Shown piece after piece: positions 37,270-48,513 of a stretch of 64,000 nucleotides of DNA. The notes beneath the pieces are model-generated. The model ran no database searches. It saw only the letters and a program-made list of their open reading frames with translations, and was not told where the DNA came from. Position numbers and translations under genes: made by a program. The DNA lies in NCBI RefSeq assembly GCF_034702125.1, contig NW_026945676.1:501085-565084 (forward strand), read 5' to 3'. Numbering within the stretch: the stretch's first letter is position 1; each line of letters opens with the position of its first letter. The DNA comes from Engraulis encrasicolus (taxonomy: Eukaryota; Chordata; Actinopteri; Clupeiformes; Engraulidae).

Positions 37270-38716
37270 CAAACCCCAACTCCGATGAAGTTGGGACGTT
37301 TGGTAAACAGTGAATAAAATCAAAATGCTATCATTTTCAAAACATTCAATCTATTCATTAGATGGAGAATAGTGAAAAGACAACATATTAAGTGTTAAAA
37401 CCGAGAAAAAATATTGTTTTGGGGGACATATGTACTCATTTCTAATTTGATAAATCCAACACGTCTCAAAAGAGTTGGGACGGGGATCAGTGAAATTTAG
37501 TAAACATCCAAATAAGATAAAACAACAAAGAAGAACATTTCAAAATGAATTGTACTGACGGACAATATAGGTGTCCAGGTATAAGATCATCACAGAGAGG
37601 CTGAGTCACTCAGAATTAAACATGCAAAGGGAATAATTACCATAGTTATTACATACATTTTTGAATTCCCTTTGATTTAGCACGATTGAGTGTATATAAG
37701 ACATATTTTTGTTAATAAAGTCATTGTATAGGTTCATGACATCATGAAATATATATTGGCTGTAGTCTCACTCTAGCACTCCAGGAATTAGAGCTATTGA
37801 AAATTGACCATATTAAGAATGCTTAATGCATGAAAATGATACAGGGGTGTAACATTCTCCTAAGCACCTGAGCTCACTTGAAATAGACCCAGAAGACATG
37901 GGAAAATGTCCTTTGCTTACAGAAGTCAGCAGAAGTTGTAGAAGTCCATTGTTTTTGACAATAATAGAGCATTGCACATCCTGTGCTACAGTGAAAATGG
38001 ACCATCCAACTTGTGTTAGTGCTAGCTTCAAAAGTCAGCCTCCATGATGGCATGTTGGTGCAGTAGTGCATTGGTTAAGATGTTCTCACTCATCTGTAGA
38101 GTTAAATACAGTGCTGAATGGTATAAATGGGTTTTAAACAGCATGAAAAGCCACTCATGCATTATATTTTGAAGGGAGATCTTCGATTACTGCCACATAG
38201 TAAGGTCAAATTGCATTCTCTACTATGTTTTAACAGTTTGGCTCCATCATAAGGACCAGCAGGTGATAAAATGGTGGGTTTTTGGTCAAGACCTGTCACA
38301 CTATAAGCACTACAGAAAGGAAAACATTGCAAAACATGACAAGGAATACACCCACCATTTAAGCTGGTGAAATCATGTCCAAGATAGGAATTAACACTGT
38401 TTTTTATATAAAATCATCTCATCGGTTAATGTATTTAACTGTTAAGTGTTGTCTTTTGTTTTGTTTTTAGTCTTCCTCAACATTTGCTGCCATTTATTGT
38501 CTCCGTCCCAACTCTTTTGAGACGTGTTGGATTTATCAAAATAGAAATGAGTACATATGTCCCCCAAAACAATCTTTTTTCTTGGTTTTAACACTTAATA
38601 TGTTGTCTTTTCACTATTCTCCATCTAATGAATAGATTGAATGTTTTGAAAATGATAGCATTTTAATTTTATTCACTGTTTACCAAACGTCCCAACTTCA
38701 TCGGAGTTGGGGTTTG
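37270..38716. mobile_element. Non-autonomous TA-flanked DNA transposon, copy 2
   Basis: The same family and orientation as 3112-4558, also 1447 bp, with the same CAAACCCCAACTCCGATGAA ends and TA at 37268 and 38717. Only scattered base changes separate the two copies by eye, pointing to recent mobilisation. No intact transposase. Confidence 0.88.
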
Positions 38717-39032
38717 TATTACAATAGTAGAATTGAAATGAAAAGAAGATTATGAATACTATGACATAAGAACTAGTAACGCGAAGAAGTGTCCTATTCT
38801 TGTCATCACGCTCGCCTTTCCGAGTGCCTTTCCATTACGCACTATTTCAACATACTAGGGCAGTTGCATAATGTCCATTTTTGAACTTGTTGTAGCCTGC
38901 AATGTAGTTTGGAGTTCTTGTGGACTAAGGCATAGCCTACAATGCAAGGAATACAAGGATCACCGCACACTGGTGCCTTTTAAAAATAATAGTGAACAGC
39001 GCATTTCGCAATGGCAACTTATGCTACATGTA

Positions 39033-39716
39033 CAGTGGTGCTCATATGTTTACATACCCCAGCAGAATATACGCTTTCTCTGTGATTTCTCAAAAAATAT
39101 GAAGGATTGCACAAAACCTTTTTTTCACTCATTGCTAGTGACTGACTTAAGACATTTATTAGCAATCTTCTGTGTTTACTCTTTCAAAAGCATGATCACA
39201 ACCCAAACTACCCAAATGACCCTGTTCAAAAGTTTACATACCCTAGTTTCTGATGCTGAATATGGCCCTGTTTAACATCAAGGACCGCTCTAAATTGTTT
39301 GTGGTAGTTGTGGATAAGGCTCTTAATTTTCTCAGATGACAAAACAGCACATTCTTCCTGGCAGAATGGTTGTTTCCTATAATATCTTTGGGTGTCTTGC
39401 TGGAACCTCACATTTGAGGTTTCCCCTGAGTGGCTCACAGCTACCACAAACAAGTTAGAGCGGTCCCTGATGTTAAACAGGGCCATATTCAGCATCAGAA
39501 ACTAGGGTATGTAAACTTTTGAACAGGGTCATTTGGCTAGTTTGGGTTGTGGTCATGCTTTTGAAAGAGTAAACACTGATGATTGCTAAAAAATATCTTA
39601 AGCCAGTCACTAGCAATGACTGAAAAAAAAGGTTTTGTGAAATCTTTCATATTTTGTGAGAAATTGCCAAGAAAGCGTATATTCTGCTGGGGTATGTAAA
39701 CATATGAGCACCACTG
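39033..39716. mobile_element. Palindromic Tc1-type MITE
   Basis: Ends CAGTGGTGCTCATATGTTTA and complement, flanked by TA (39031-39032 and 39717-39718). The 684 bp fold back almost completely, centred near 39375. A second inverted pair, TTCAAAAGTTTACATACCC, begins about 200 bases in from each end. The end sequence is typical of fish Tc1-like elements. No coding capacity. Confidence 0.88.
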
Positions 39717-40431
39717 TATTTCCATGTAGCCTATGGAGTTGGAGTTTAATCAAAATGTGCTATTGGTTTTGTTATGTGTGGAGATATGTGAGCAATTAAA
39801 TAATCTGCATTCATGTGAGATGCTGCTTTTGGTGTGGGTTAAAATCCCGATGGTAATCAAACGGTTCTTTTTTGGCGCAGCTTTGATTGATCGGAGCTCG
39901 TGAAGCACGATAGTGGAACATAGAATTTCCTACTATATTTGGACAATATTTTTGTCCCCTATTTGAATATTGTGTTGGTGGGTTTTTTTCAGCCCTGTTC
40001 GTAACATGACTAGACATTTGGTGTAGTATGGGTCAGAGGCCTGTGCACTTGGTGGCAGTAATCGATCGATGTTGCTTGAACTCTGCCTGAACCCGCCCCA
40101 AACCACGAACAAGAGTGACGTGCTTCCCAAAACAAAGGTGAACTAGCTAACCATGCTAATCGTTCCAATTCCGACAGTAGTACTAACGAACAGCCCCTAC
40201 TTCGTTTTGCAGCAACACCTGAGTCGTTCCCTCCAGCATCGGACGAACTACTAACTACATTACTTGTAAACATTGGGACTTTGTAAGTCCGAACGAAGTG
40301 TTCCAGAAACAGTTTTGTCGCACCTGAGTCGATAGTTGCTAAGTTAGTTAGCAACGAAGGTTTCGAGAATCTTAGCCCAGGTCTAAGGATAAAGCATCAT
40401 AGACTCAACATGTTAACTTGCATGCACACTA

Positions 40432-40531
<100 letters not shown>

Positions 40532-40583
40532 TGTTTCCAGAGTGTATCGTGTGAGAGTCTGACTGTCTGGTTGTGTCTGCTAG

Positions 40584-40703
40584 GTTTTGGCCTGTCATCG
40601 TGGGTCCAGAGGGCGTTGAAGAATCTGGTTTGTTCCTGGAGGAGGGAGTCCACTTACTGCAGGAGGCACAGCTGCCCCCAGGACGCACCATCAGCCTTAC
40701 AGG
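40584..40703 (+). CDS. NLR gene exon D', block 2 (120 nt)
   Basis: Acceptor TGTCTGCTAG, donor GTAACT, phase 2, 40 codons. The product includes FWPVIVGPEGVEESGLFLEE, then VHLLQEAQLP and PGRTISLTG. It is one codon longer than exon D (VEESG in place of FESG). Intron sequence after it matches 21507-21633 and then 26388 onward, bypassing the LTR element. Confidence 0.8.
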
Positions 40704-40856
40704 GTAACTCTACTGAGCTGATCAATACTGAAGAATCTTTATCACTCTAAAATATGTTCTCTACGTGTTCCTGCCACACGTGACAGGGGCATGGAAGCAT
40801 CAACTCTGACAGCACTGATCACTTTATTGATCATTCATCATGTTGTTCATATTAAT

Positions 40857-40945
40857 GAGTCATCATGTCAGTATTGATGAGTCATCATGTCAGTATTGAT
40901 GAGTCATCATGTCAGTATTGATGAGTCATCTTGTCAGTATTGATG
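40857..40945. repeat. 22-bp tandem repeat (TGATGAGTCATCATGTCAGT)
   Basis: Four copies of a TGATGAGTCATCATGTCAGTAT unit. Block 1 has two to three diverged copies at 26405-26460, so the array expanded after duplication. Confidence 0.85.
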
Positions 40946-41019
40946 ATCAGCTGTATTTTTGATTATTTAAAAGACAATTAAGAATACTGGCAGCTAAACA
41001 TGATGTGTGTGTGTGTGTG

Positions 41020-41094
41020 TGTATGTTCTCTGAGACAAAAGGCAATTTTCATGCTGGCATGACAATAAACTTTATTCTATTCTATTCTCTTCTA
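41020..41094 (+). mobile_element. LINE 3' tail
   Basis: The block ATGCTGGCATGACAATAAAC followed by TTCTA pentamers resembles the 3' end and tail of a CR1/Rex-like LINE. Only the tail remains. From 41095 to 41400 I see nothing else apart from intron sequence. Confidence 0.5.
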
Positions 41095-41400
41095 TGGCAC
41101 TATGTTAGATTACATTCCAATGTATTGACACTGTTATAAATAGGCCTACAGGGCAATCATGAAATGCATTTTATGAGAATGACAACAGGCCTATAATGAG
41201 GGATTCCATAGAGATACAGTTTGCTCAGATTAAAATATTATGCTATTTACACAGCCGACCTACAGGGGAAGCAGGTGTAGGCCTATTATGAGGTGCGCTA
41301 CAGTAATTCACTGGTTGAAATCCCTTTCTCCCCGAAAGGTAAAGTAAGAAGTAACAAGTTACTTTTTAAATTTAGTAATAAGTGCTGTAATGCAATCACA

Positions 41401-41497
<97 letters not shown>
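41401..41497. repeat. (GT)n array before exon E'
   Basis: GT repeats ending 23 bases before the exon E' acceptor. The linker CTATGATGTTTTTCCCTCT is shared with block 1. Confidence 0.97.
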
Positions 41498-41499
<2 letters not shown>

Positions 41500-41519
41500 A
41501 TGATGTTTTTCCCTCTCAG

Positions 41520-41655
41520 GTTGTGGTGCAGTAAGACTAAGGATCCGTGCAGGAGATGGAGGGACAGGAAGCTCAGCTGTAATAAAGAGGGGACGATGGA
41601 GATTCCATCCGTGAAGAAGAAAAAGAAAAAAAAGGAGAAATGTGATTTAATGTAG
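41520..41655 (+). CDS. NLR gene exon E', block 2, putative terminal coding exon
   Basis: Acceptor CCCTCTCAG (ending 41519), phase 2. The product starts GLWCSKTKDPCRRWRDRKLS and matches exon E for about 25 codons through TMEI. It then changes to PSVKKKKKKKEKCDLM and a TAG at 41653-41655. If used, the stop ends the receptor here with a lysine-rich tail. The change coincides with an A-rich stretch, so the end of exon E' may have been replaced by a small insertion or deletion. There is no AATAAA close by, so transcription must continue or end elsewhere. Confidence 0.6.
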
Positions 41656-41677
41656 CTCTGTCTTCAGCAGGATATTG

Positions 41678-41769
<92 letters not shown>

Positions 41770-42099
41770 TGTAAATCACTACCATCATTACATCCAGCCA
41801 TTCTTGATTCTCAAAGTGACACACCTGGGATGCTCTCCATCTCTCTCTCCATCTCTCTCTCGCTCTCTCCATCTCTCTCTTTGTCTCTGTCTCAAACGTA
41901 ACATAGAAGGGACACAACTCGAAAAAGGCAGTTATGAAAATGTATTTACAGGTCTAGGGGAAACAGAAAACATAAGGAGCCGCGCTCCTACCATGAACCA
42001 AAAAGCAAAAACAGCTAGGGCTCTGGGTCAGTCAAACGAACAGAAAATTCAAGCCGAAGGGCACAGTAAAAAGAGAAGGGTCAAAGTCAGCTCTGCAGC

Positions 42100-42131
<32 letters not shown>

Positions 42132-42321
42132 GTCTCTCTTTCCATCTCTCTCTCTGTCTCTGTCTCTCTATCTCTGTCTCTATCTCTCTCTCTCTCTCCA
42201 TCTCTGTCTCTGTCTCTCTCTCTCTCCATCTCTGTCTCTCTCTCTCTCCATCTCTGTCTCTCTCTCTCTTTCTCTCTCTCTCTGTCTCTGTCTCTCTCTC
42301 TCTCTCCATCTGTCTCTCGCT

Positions 42322-42393
<72 letters not shown>

Positions 42394-42412
42394 CACTCTC
42401 TCCATCTCTCTC
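41678..42412. repeat. (GT)n and large (CT)n arrays
   Basis: GT at 41678-41767; CT with CCAT interruptions at 41838-41890; a long CT array with GTCT and CCAT variants at 42100-42412. The 200 bases between (41893-42095) are not assigned. Confidence 0.95.
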
Positions 42413-43560
42413 AATTCAATTCGTTGCTGTCTGCCCTTGTTGTCCCAGTAAGATAGATAATGATTTATCTGTATTCAGATCCGGGAAACCCGGGATTACT
42501 TGGTTAAATTTATTAAAGTGCACTTCTCTAATTTTTTAATATTTGTCGCATTGGAGAAGGAAGTGCGCCTCTGTCTCGACCTCACCTGTCGTGCAGTGAG
42601 CACATATCCTTTGCTCTCTTGGCAGCCATGATTGTCGTCGTCTGCCTTTTTCGAGAGCAAGGCTGTGGTCACTGAGTCTGTATTTGGTCAGGATCTGCCG
42701 CTGCTTTATATCTCTGACAATAAAGAGATATTCTTCCAGTTCATAATTTGTTTTGATAGTCTTATAACATTCTAATTTGCTTTGGGTTTTGGTTTCATTT
42801 TGCCAATGGTCCAGATATTTATCTTTGGAGTTTTATATAATTTTGTTCACATTTAGTTTGGAAGCAGTGCTTGTCTGAGAGATGTCAGTATGTGTAAGAT
42901 GGGGGTCAGTTAGTCTCAGTACAAGCTGACATAGGTGACTCTTTTCGGGGTTCAGAGCTTGGGATTTTGCTGCCTCAGAATGCAGCGTGTCTGTGGGACT
43001 TGTTTGGAGGTGCATCCAGAATTTTAGAGCTCTCTTTTGTATGTTGATTGTCAATGGATATCTTCCCAATTCTGCCCTACATGCATTTGTTGGTGTCTTC
43101 TTTTGAATTTTTAGGATCAGTCAACATAATTCTGCATGGAGGGTTTCTATAGGATGCTTGTCCCATCTAGTGTAGCTGTGTTCACTGAGTGGACCCCATA
43201 TCTCACTTCCGTACAGCGCAATAGGCTGAATTACACAGTCAAATATTTTGCACCATATCCTGATTGGTATGTCTATGTTCCAAAATTGTCTTCTGATTGC
43301 ATATAGAGCTCTGCTAGCTTTGTCTTTTAGGACATTCACTGCCAGGCAGAAACTGCCTGATGGAGTAATGGGTAGGCCAAGGTAGGTGTACTTCATTGTG
43401 TGATCATATTGGAATACCATAATATTGGTCTTTTTTAGGTTTACTGTCAGGGCCCAGTTCTGACAGTAACTTTCTAGTAGATTTAATTGTTGTTGTAGTC
43501 CCTCTGGTGTAGGAGACAACAGCACCAAGTCGTCTGAAAATAACAATAAAGAACAAATAT
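42411..43560 (-). pseudogene. 5'-truncated LINE related to the 27123-33770 element
   Basis: On the minus strand the frame at 43121-43546 encodes FSDDLVLLSPTPEGLQQQLN (the YXDD-equivalent RT box), then WALTVNLKKTNIMVFQ and ALYGSEIWGPLS. The frame at 42833-43069 continues with RYPLTINIQKRALKFWMHL. Near 42600 lies a zinc knuckle CAHC...EAHFLLQC. The 3' tail is CAATT repeats at 42411. The order and motifs match ORF2 of the full LINE, but the wording differs enough to be a sister family. Stops and a truncation inside the RT make it dead. Confidence 0.85.
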
Positions 43561-43632
43561 TTTATATTTTATACTTCAGTGTGACGGTGTGCTCGTCAGA
43601 AACAGCCACTCCAGATAATGCTCACTTGAAAA

Positions 43633-43765
43633 CAGATGATATTGGGATTATAATGACTGTAATATAACAGGTGATATTGGGATTATAATGACTGTGATAT
43701 AACAGGTGATATTGGGAATATAATGATATTGGGATTATAAAGACTGTAATATAACAGGTGATGAT
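43633..43765. repeat. Tandem repeat (GATATTGGGATTATAATGAC)
   Basis: Three to four units of about 40 bases, GATATTGGGATTATAATGAC followed by TGTAATATAACAG. Confidence 0.88.
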
Positions 43766-43789
43766 ATTGGGAGTAGCTCAGAATGTAGT

Positions 43790-44168
43790 TCAATATGATC
43801 TGGATGTCTCACAATTTCCTCCAGCTAAACACAGATAAAACTGAAGTAATTATATTTGGGAAAAGGGAGGAGAGACTAAAGATTTACTAGAGAACTGAAA
43901 GCAAGCGATACAGGTAACTACCTTGGTGTCCTCATTGACAGTGACCTGATCTTTAACAGTCACATGACAGCCATTACTAAGTCTCCAATTTTGAGATCGC
44001 TGTGTTCACTCCCATTGAGATATTATTGTTGTTGTGAAGCCCATTGAATTGCACCTGTGCTATACAACTAAACTTTGTAAGGCCTTGCCTTGCCATGTCT
44101 TGCTTTTCCTTGCCTTGCCTTGCCTTGCCATGTCTTGCTTTTCCTTGCCTTGCCTTGCTTTGCCTTGA
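43790..44168 (+). pseudogene. L2/CR1-type LINE remnant with (CCTTG)n tail
   Basis: Bases near 43820-43990 read [16 protein letters not shown] and, after a frame break, NYLGVLIDSDLIFNSHM, both standard reverse-transcriptase blocks of L2-type elements. The sequence then jumps to a 3' tail (TTGAATTGCACCTGTGCTAT) with CCTTG pentamers to 44168. It is internally deleted. Confidence 0.65.
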
Positions 44169-44331
44169 ATGAATTATGCTGTTTAATAAAGATCTTATTA
44201 CAGACTATATTGGAGTTCAGAGTGTAATCCTACATTTAATATGCTTATTAAACAGATTTTACCCCCATTTACCAAATACCCTGAGGAACCATTCACCTGG
44301 CTCTTACCCAACCTGTATTTCCGTGAGCGCC

Positions 44332-44429
44332 ACCAGGGGGCTAAGGAGCTACACACACACACACACACACACATAGAGGTCTGGTAGAAACCTGGCTAGA
44401 GCAACATGCAGTACACCACCAAATACACC
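44332..44429. repeat. CA-bearing repeat unit, empty-site copy
   Basis: CACCAGGGGGCTAAGGAGC, a short CA array, then AGAGGTCTGGTAGAAACC and GAGCAACATGCAGTACACCA. The same unit recurs at 48370-48513 and 49739-49790, but there it is split by a LINE. Confidence 0.8.
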
Positions 44430-44777
44430 TTGAAAAAAAAATGTCTACCATGTCATATACAATATGTCATGTTGGTAACACATTATATTGTTATTACATG
44501 ACATTATACTTAGCTGACAATGTTAATATAGTCCTCAGAAGAGATGAAGCAAGGGTAGCCTGCTAGACCAGATTGATAAAACTACAAAATGTACATAGTG
44601 TGAAAGTATGGGTGAGTCTGTGCTTACGTGCTTGACAGCATGTAACATTGTGAACGATTTGAGAAGATTCTTGGTCTGAATTAAAATGAGCATTGCCAAC
44701 ACTAAAACTATGGTGAGAATAGACTGCTGCTAATGCTCGATTTGAATGGGATAGTGTCAGTGCAAGATGCCCTACTT

Positions 44778-45916
44778 CAGGGGTACTCAATTAAAAGTCC
44801 CCGAGGGCCAGTTTTTCAAAATTCCTCCCAATAAAGGGCCGGGCCGGGCTGACACGACACGACCCCCACCAAAAAATTTAAAAAAAAAAAAAAAAAAAAA
44901 TGATAAGGCCTTTGTAATCACAAAACACACGCACTCACACCCACAGCAGATATTTAGTTTCCAGTGACAGGATGGGAGAACATTTCTCTCATAAAGGGCC
45001 TGCATTTTTCTGGAGCACTGTGGGGTGAGGTGCCTGCCTTGCTGTCATTGCCACCCACCCTTCAGTATTTTTTTTTAAATGACATAAGATTATCTTTTTT
45101 AAATGACATAAGATTAGCCTATATTTGCAGACTACATTCATAAACATTTATTTCTTAGTGAGAAAACCAATAAGCCTGAAGATAACACTTTTCAAACAAA
45201 TGTTGCTTATTATGACTTTGTTTATGCAGCTCTCACATGCATAATGAGAATCAGATGCAATAATGGACCCAACAAAGAGGACACATAGATAGGAGGACAC
45301 CAGGTTTTGCCAACAAGAAAATGGCACATTGATGCAATGTTGATTAAATGCAACAGCCAATAATAAATCATCAAGTTGCTCATAACTTTGTTTGAAATCT
45401 TATGAGGGGCTTAGCTTTCCAAACGAACTATTTGGGGACTGTTTAAAAGTGTGAAAAGTTTATCAAGCAATTCGTTTTTAAGTAGGCTACCCCTAGTTAG
45501 CTGCCAGCAGAGCTCAAACACAATTTGCCTTCATTTGTGTTAGCAACTAGCTACAGCTAGTGCTAAACCAATTCGAAGTCCTAACACACTGTATGCAATG
45601 AAATGTGGACCATTACTTTCAAAAACGAGGCAAAGAGAACTTTGTAAATAATTTATTTACAAGTTCTACCGTACTTCCCTTCAGTAGTCTACCTCACAAC
45701 AGCCTCTGCCACCCTCATAGTCACTTCTGTTTGGAGCCTGCAGGGAGAAACTGATTGAGGGGGCGGAGACACGGCACGCATCTTCCTAGCGTCTGTGGCG
45801 CGATTTCAAAATAAGAGCCGGCAGCGCGATCGGACCAAAAAAAAATTTTTTTTTTTTTTTTTAATTTTTCAAAATTATTCGAGGGCGGCCCGCGGGCCGC
45901 TATTTGAGTATGGGGG
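44778..45916. mobile_element. Non-autonomous hAT element
   Basis: Left end CAGGGGTACTCAATTA, right end ATTTGAGTATGGGGG. The flanking 8-mers CCCTACTT (44770-44777) and CCCTACGT (45917-45924) agree at 7 of 8 positions. 1139 bp, with subterminal GGGCCGGGCCGGGC and GGCCCGCGGGCC blocks and long A or T runs. No transposase frame. Bases 45930-46617 downstream hold nothing I recognise. Confidence 0.82.
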
Positions 45917-46625
45917 CCCTACGTGTAGGTAGCAGGTTCTCCATCCTCTAATTTCCATAACAGATATACGTATTTTATTTGTATGAGAGAGGGTAAAGGA
46001 CAGGACCTTTCCATATGTATGAAGAACCCCATAAGATCACCTAATTCTATATTTTTACAAGTGCATATTGTGAGAGCATTTCAGTCATCTTTAGAATGGC
46101 ATTACAGATTACTCAATATAGGCCTACATGTAGGCCACAGTATGGCTTCAGTTCAAATTAAATGGGAATGATTTCTTAGTGTATGTTGAGTAAGAAGACA
46201 GAGATAAAAAAAAAAAATGTTTATTTGCAGACAAGTCCTCACCTAGTACTTGTGTCAAAAGTTGTATTAGTTAGCTCAGTAATCATTGAGTACTTAAACT
46301 GCTATCAAAACTGACAGCTGATGGACAACATGTACTGTAGGTCTTTTGCCACCCTTACCCATAGGAGAAATATCTATATAGAACAACACTTCTCTTATGG
46401 TATACACTATGAAAGTAAATCATTACCTGGACTCATTTTCTTGATATGCAAGGCACATAAATAGTCTGGGCGGAAGAATAGTCGATCATACCCCGCCCCC
46501 CCAAACAAAATGCCACAAGACTTTTTTTAACCTTCAAGGTTAAACAGTACTGGTAACAGTAACATAACTCATTCCCACTACACCTTTTTGCATAATATTG
46601 TACATGTCCTCAGAATGCTCTACAT

Positions 46626-46842
46626 CAGTGGTTCTCAAACCTTTTGTGTGAAGTACCCCCTGAGAAAATATTGAGCTCTCCGAGTACCACCTTGACAACC
46701 AACATTAGAATATTGCAGTAAAGGCCTTCCATATTCACTTTTGCCAGTCAGTACAGGAGAGGTTCATAATGGCATTCCAAGTACCACCAGAGATGTCTCA
46801 AGTACCACCAGTGGTACGCGTACCACAGTTTGAGCACCACCG
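46626..46842. mobile_element. hAT MITE
   Basis: CAGTGGTTCTCAAACC to GTTTGAGCACCACCG, 217 bp, flanked by the perfect 8-bp duplication CTCTACAT (46618-46625 and 46843-46850). Confidence 0.95.
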
Positions 46843-46867
46843 CTCTACATGTTTCAGTTCTATAGTT

Positions 46868-47226
46868 GTACTGTACAGTACAGTGCAGTGCAGTGGAGTG
46901 CAGTACAGTACAGTAGCATACAGAATGGTGCAGTATAATAAAGTACAGTAGAGTATAGTACAGTACAGTACAGTAGCATACAGTACGGTGCAGTACAGTA
47001 CAGTAGCATACAGTACGGTGCAGTACAGTACAGTAGCATAAAGTACGGTGGAGTCTAGTTAAGTACAGTACAGTAGCATAAAGTACGGTAGAGTCTAGTT
47101 AAGTACAGTACAGTAGCATACTGCACGGTGCAGTAGAGTACAGTACGGTATATCACATTACAGTACAGTACAGTACAGTATAGTAGAGTACAGTACAGTG
47201 CAATACAGTAGAGTACAGTATAGTCT
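46868..47226. repeat. Degenerate (AGTAC)n minisatellite
   Basis: About 360 bases built of CAGTA/GTACA pentamers with higher-order units such as CAGTAGCATACAGTACGGTG. From 47227 to 48360 there is no recognised gene or repeat. Confidence 0.93.
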
Positions 47227-48365
47227 TATAGACGTTAGCCCTCCAAAGCCAATAGGATTTCCACATGCTGTTGTTTTAAGTTTTTGAAAGACTATTTTAG
47301 TAGCCTATGTGAGAGAGGGAAGGTAGGCAGACATGTTTTAAACAAAGGACCACACCCACAAATAAAAAATAACGAGCAAACAATAAATTAAGTGGTTAGG
47401 TAGCCAACATGTCATCTAGATTAAAGCCAAAAGTAGATGGAAAAACAGACATGTTACCATTTTGCTCTTTTAAAACAAAGTATCTGTCAATATACTGTAT
47501 GGATGGTGTATTGCATATTGATTATTCATAATTTCCTAAGCATAAATGCCCTTATCACTCCATTGTACACTTAGGACTGCAATATACATATCTGAACATT
47601 AATCAGCATACATTTGTCATTTGACAGCTGCCACTGACACTTGATATGTACATTTATTATTGACTTGATTGATATGAATATATTTCAGTTGGACTCCTAG
47701 GGTTAAATCATTGAGGGGGTCCTAAGGAAGTAGTAGTAGTTTGTGTGTGTGCGCGCATGTGTAAGTGGGATTAAAATTATTGTTTGCCATCTTTATCTGA
47801 AGAGCAGACTGAGTGTCTGAACCTGCTAATGCTAGCATGCTAACATTGGGACAGTTATGTGTGGCCCAGTTCAAGGGTTTATCTCTTCTCCCCTAAATTT
47901 TCTAACCACAATTTTCTTTTTGGATGTTATAGATATGACCCACTGCAAATTTTTAAAACTCTTAATGAATGTTGGTTCAATAGCTAAATGCCCAGAAATG
48001 AGCTCTCAATGGTTTTTATGATTTTCCTGTTTTTGAATCTAAATAAGACATATATAACATTGTTTTTATGGTAAGTTTTGCACATATTTTCAAAGTTCAG
48101 TTTGTATACATCACACACAAATAGGTGGATTGGCCCATAACACCATTATGTCCAGGCAGTACAACATTTTACTACTATTGGCTGGTTTTGGGCAGCCATC
48201 TTGGATTTACCCCATAAAAATGACCTTAATGACATTGAAATTTGGGGCACCCCTTCTGAAATGATGGAGAACACCCTAAGGAAGGTCTACACCGATTTTG
48301 GTGCTTCTATCCAGCGCGTAACGATTAGGCCCTTTTTGGACGCTAAGAGACCCAGCTACATGGAG

Positions 48366-48476
<111 letters not shown>

Positions 48477-48513
48477 GTCTGGTAGAAACCATGCTAGAGC
48501 AACATGCAGTACT

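Larger units (their letters stand above)
35863..40382. mobile_element. Dispersed Harbinger-like repeat, copy 2, with nested elements
   Basis: The left end GGGGTGGATTTCTCGAATCC and the right end TTCGAGAATCTTAGCCCAGG are imperfect inverted copies. Both ends continue into similar AAGTCCGAACGAAGT-type blocks (35910 and 40286). It sits between a CA and a GT array in the C'-D' intron, where block 1 has no such insertion. Two DNA transposons are nested in it (37270 and 39033). There is no transposase frame. Block-wise homology to 7840-9516 shows it is a family. Confidence 0.6.
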
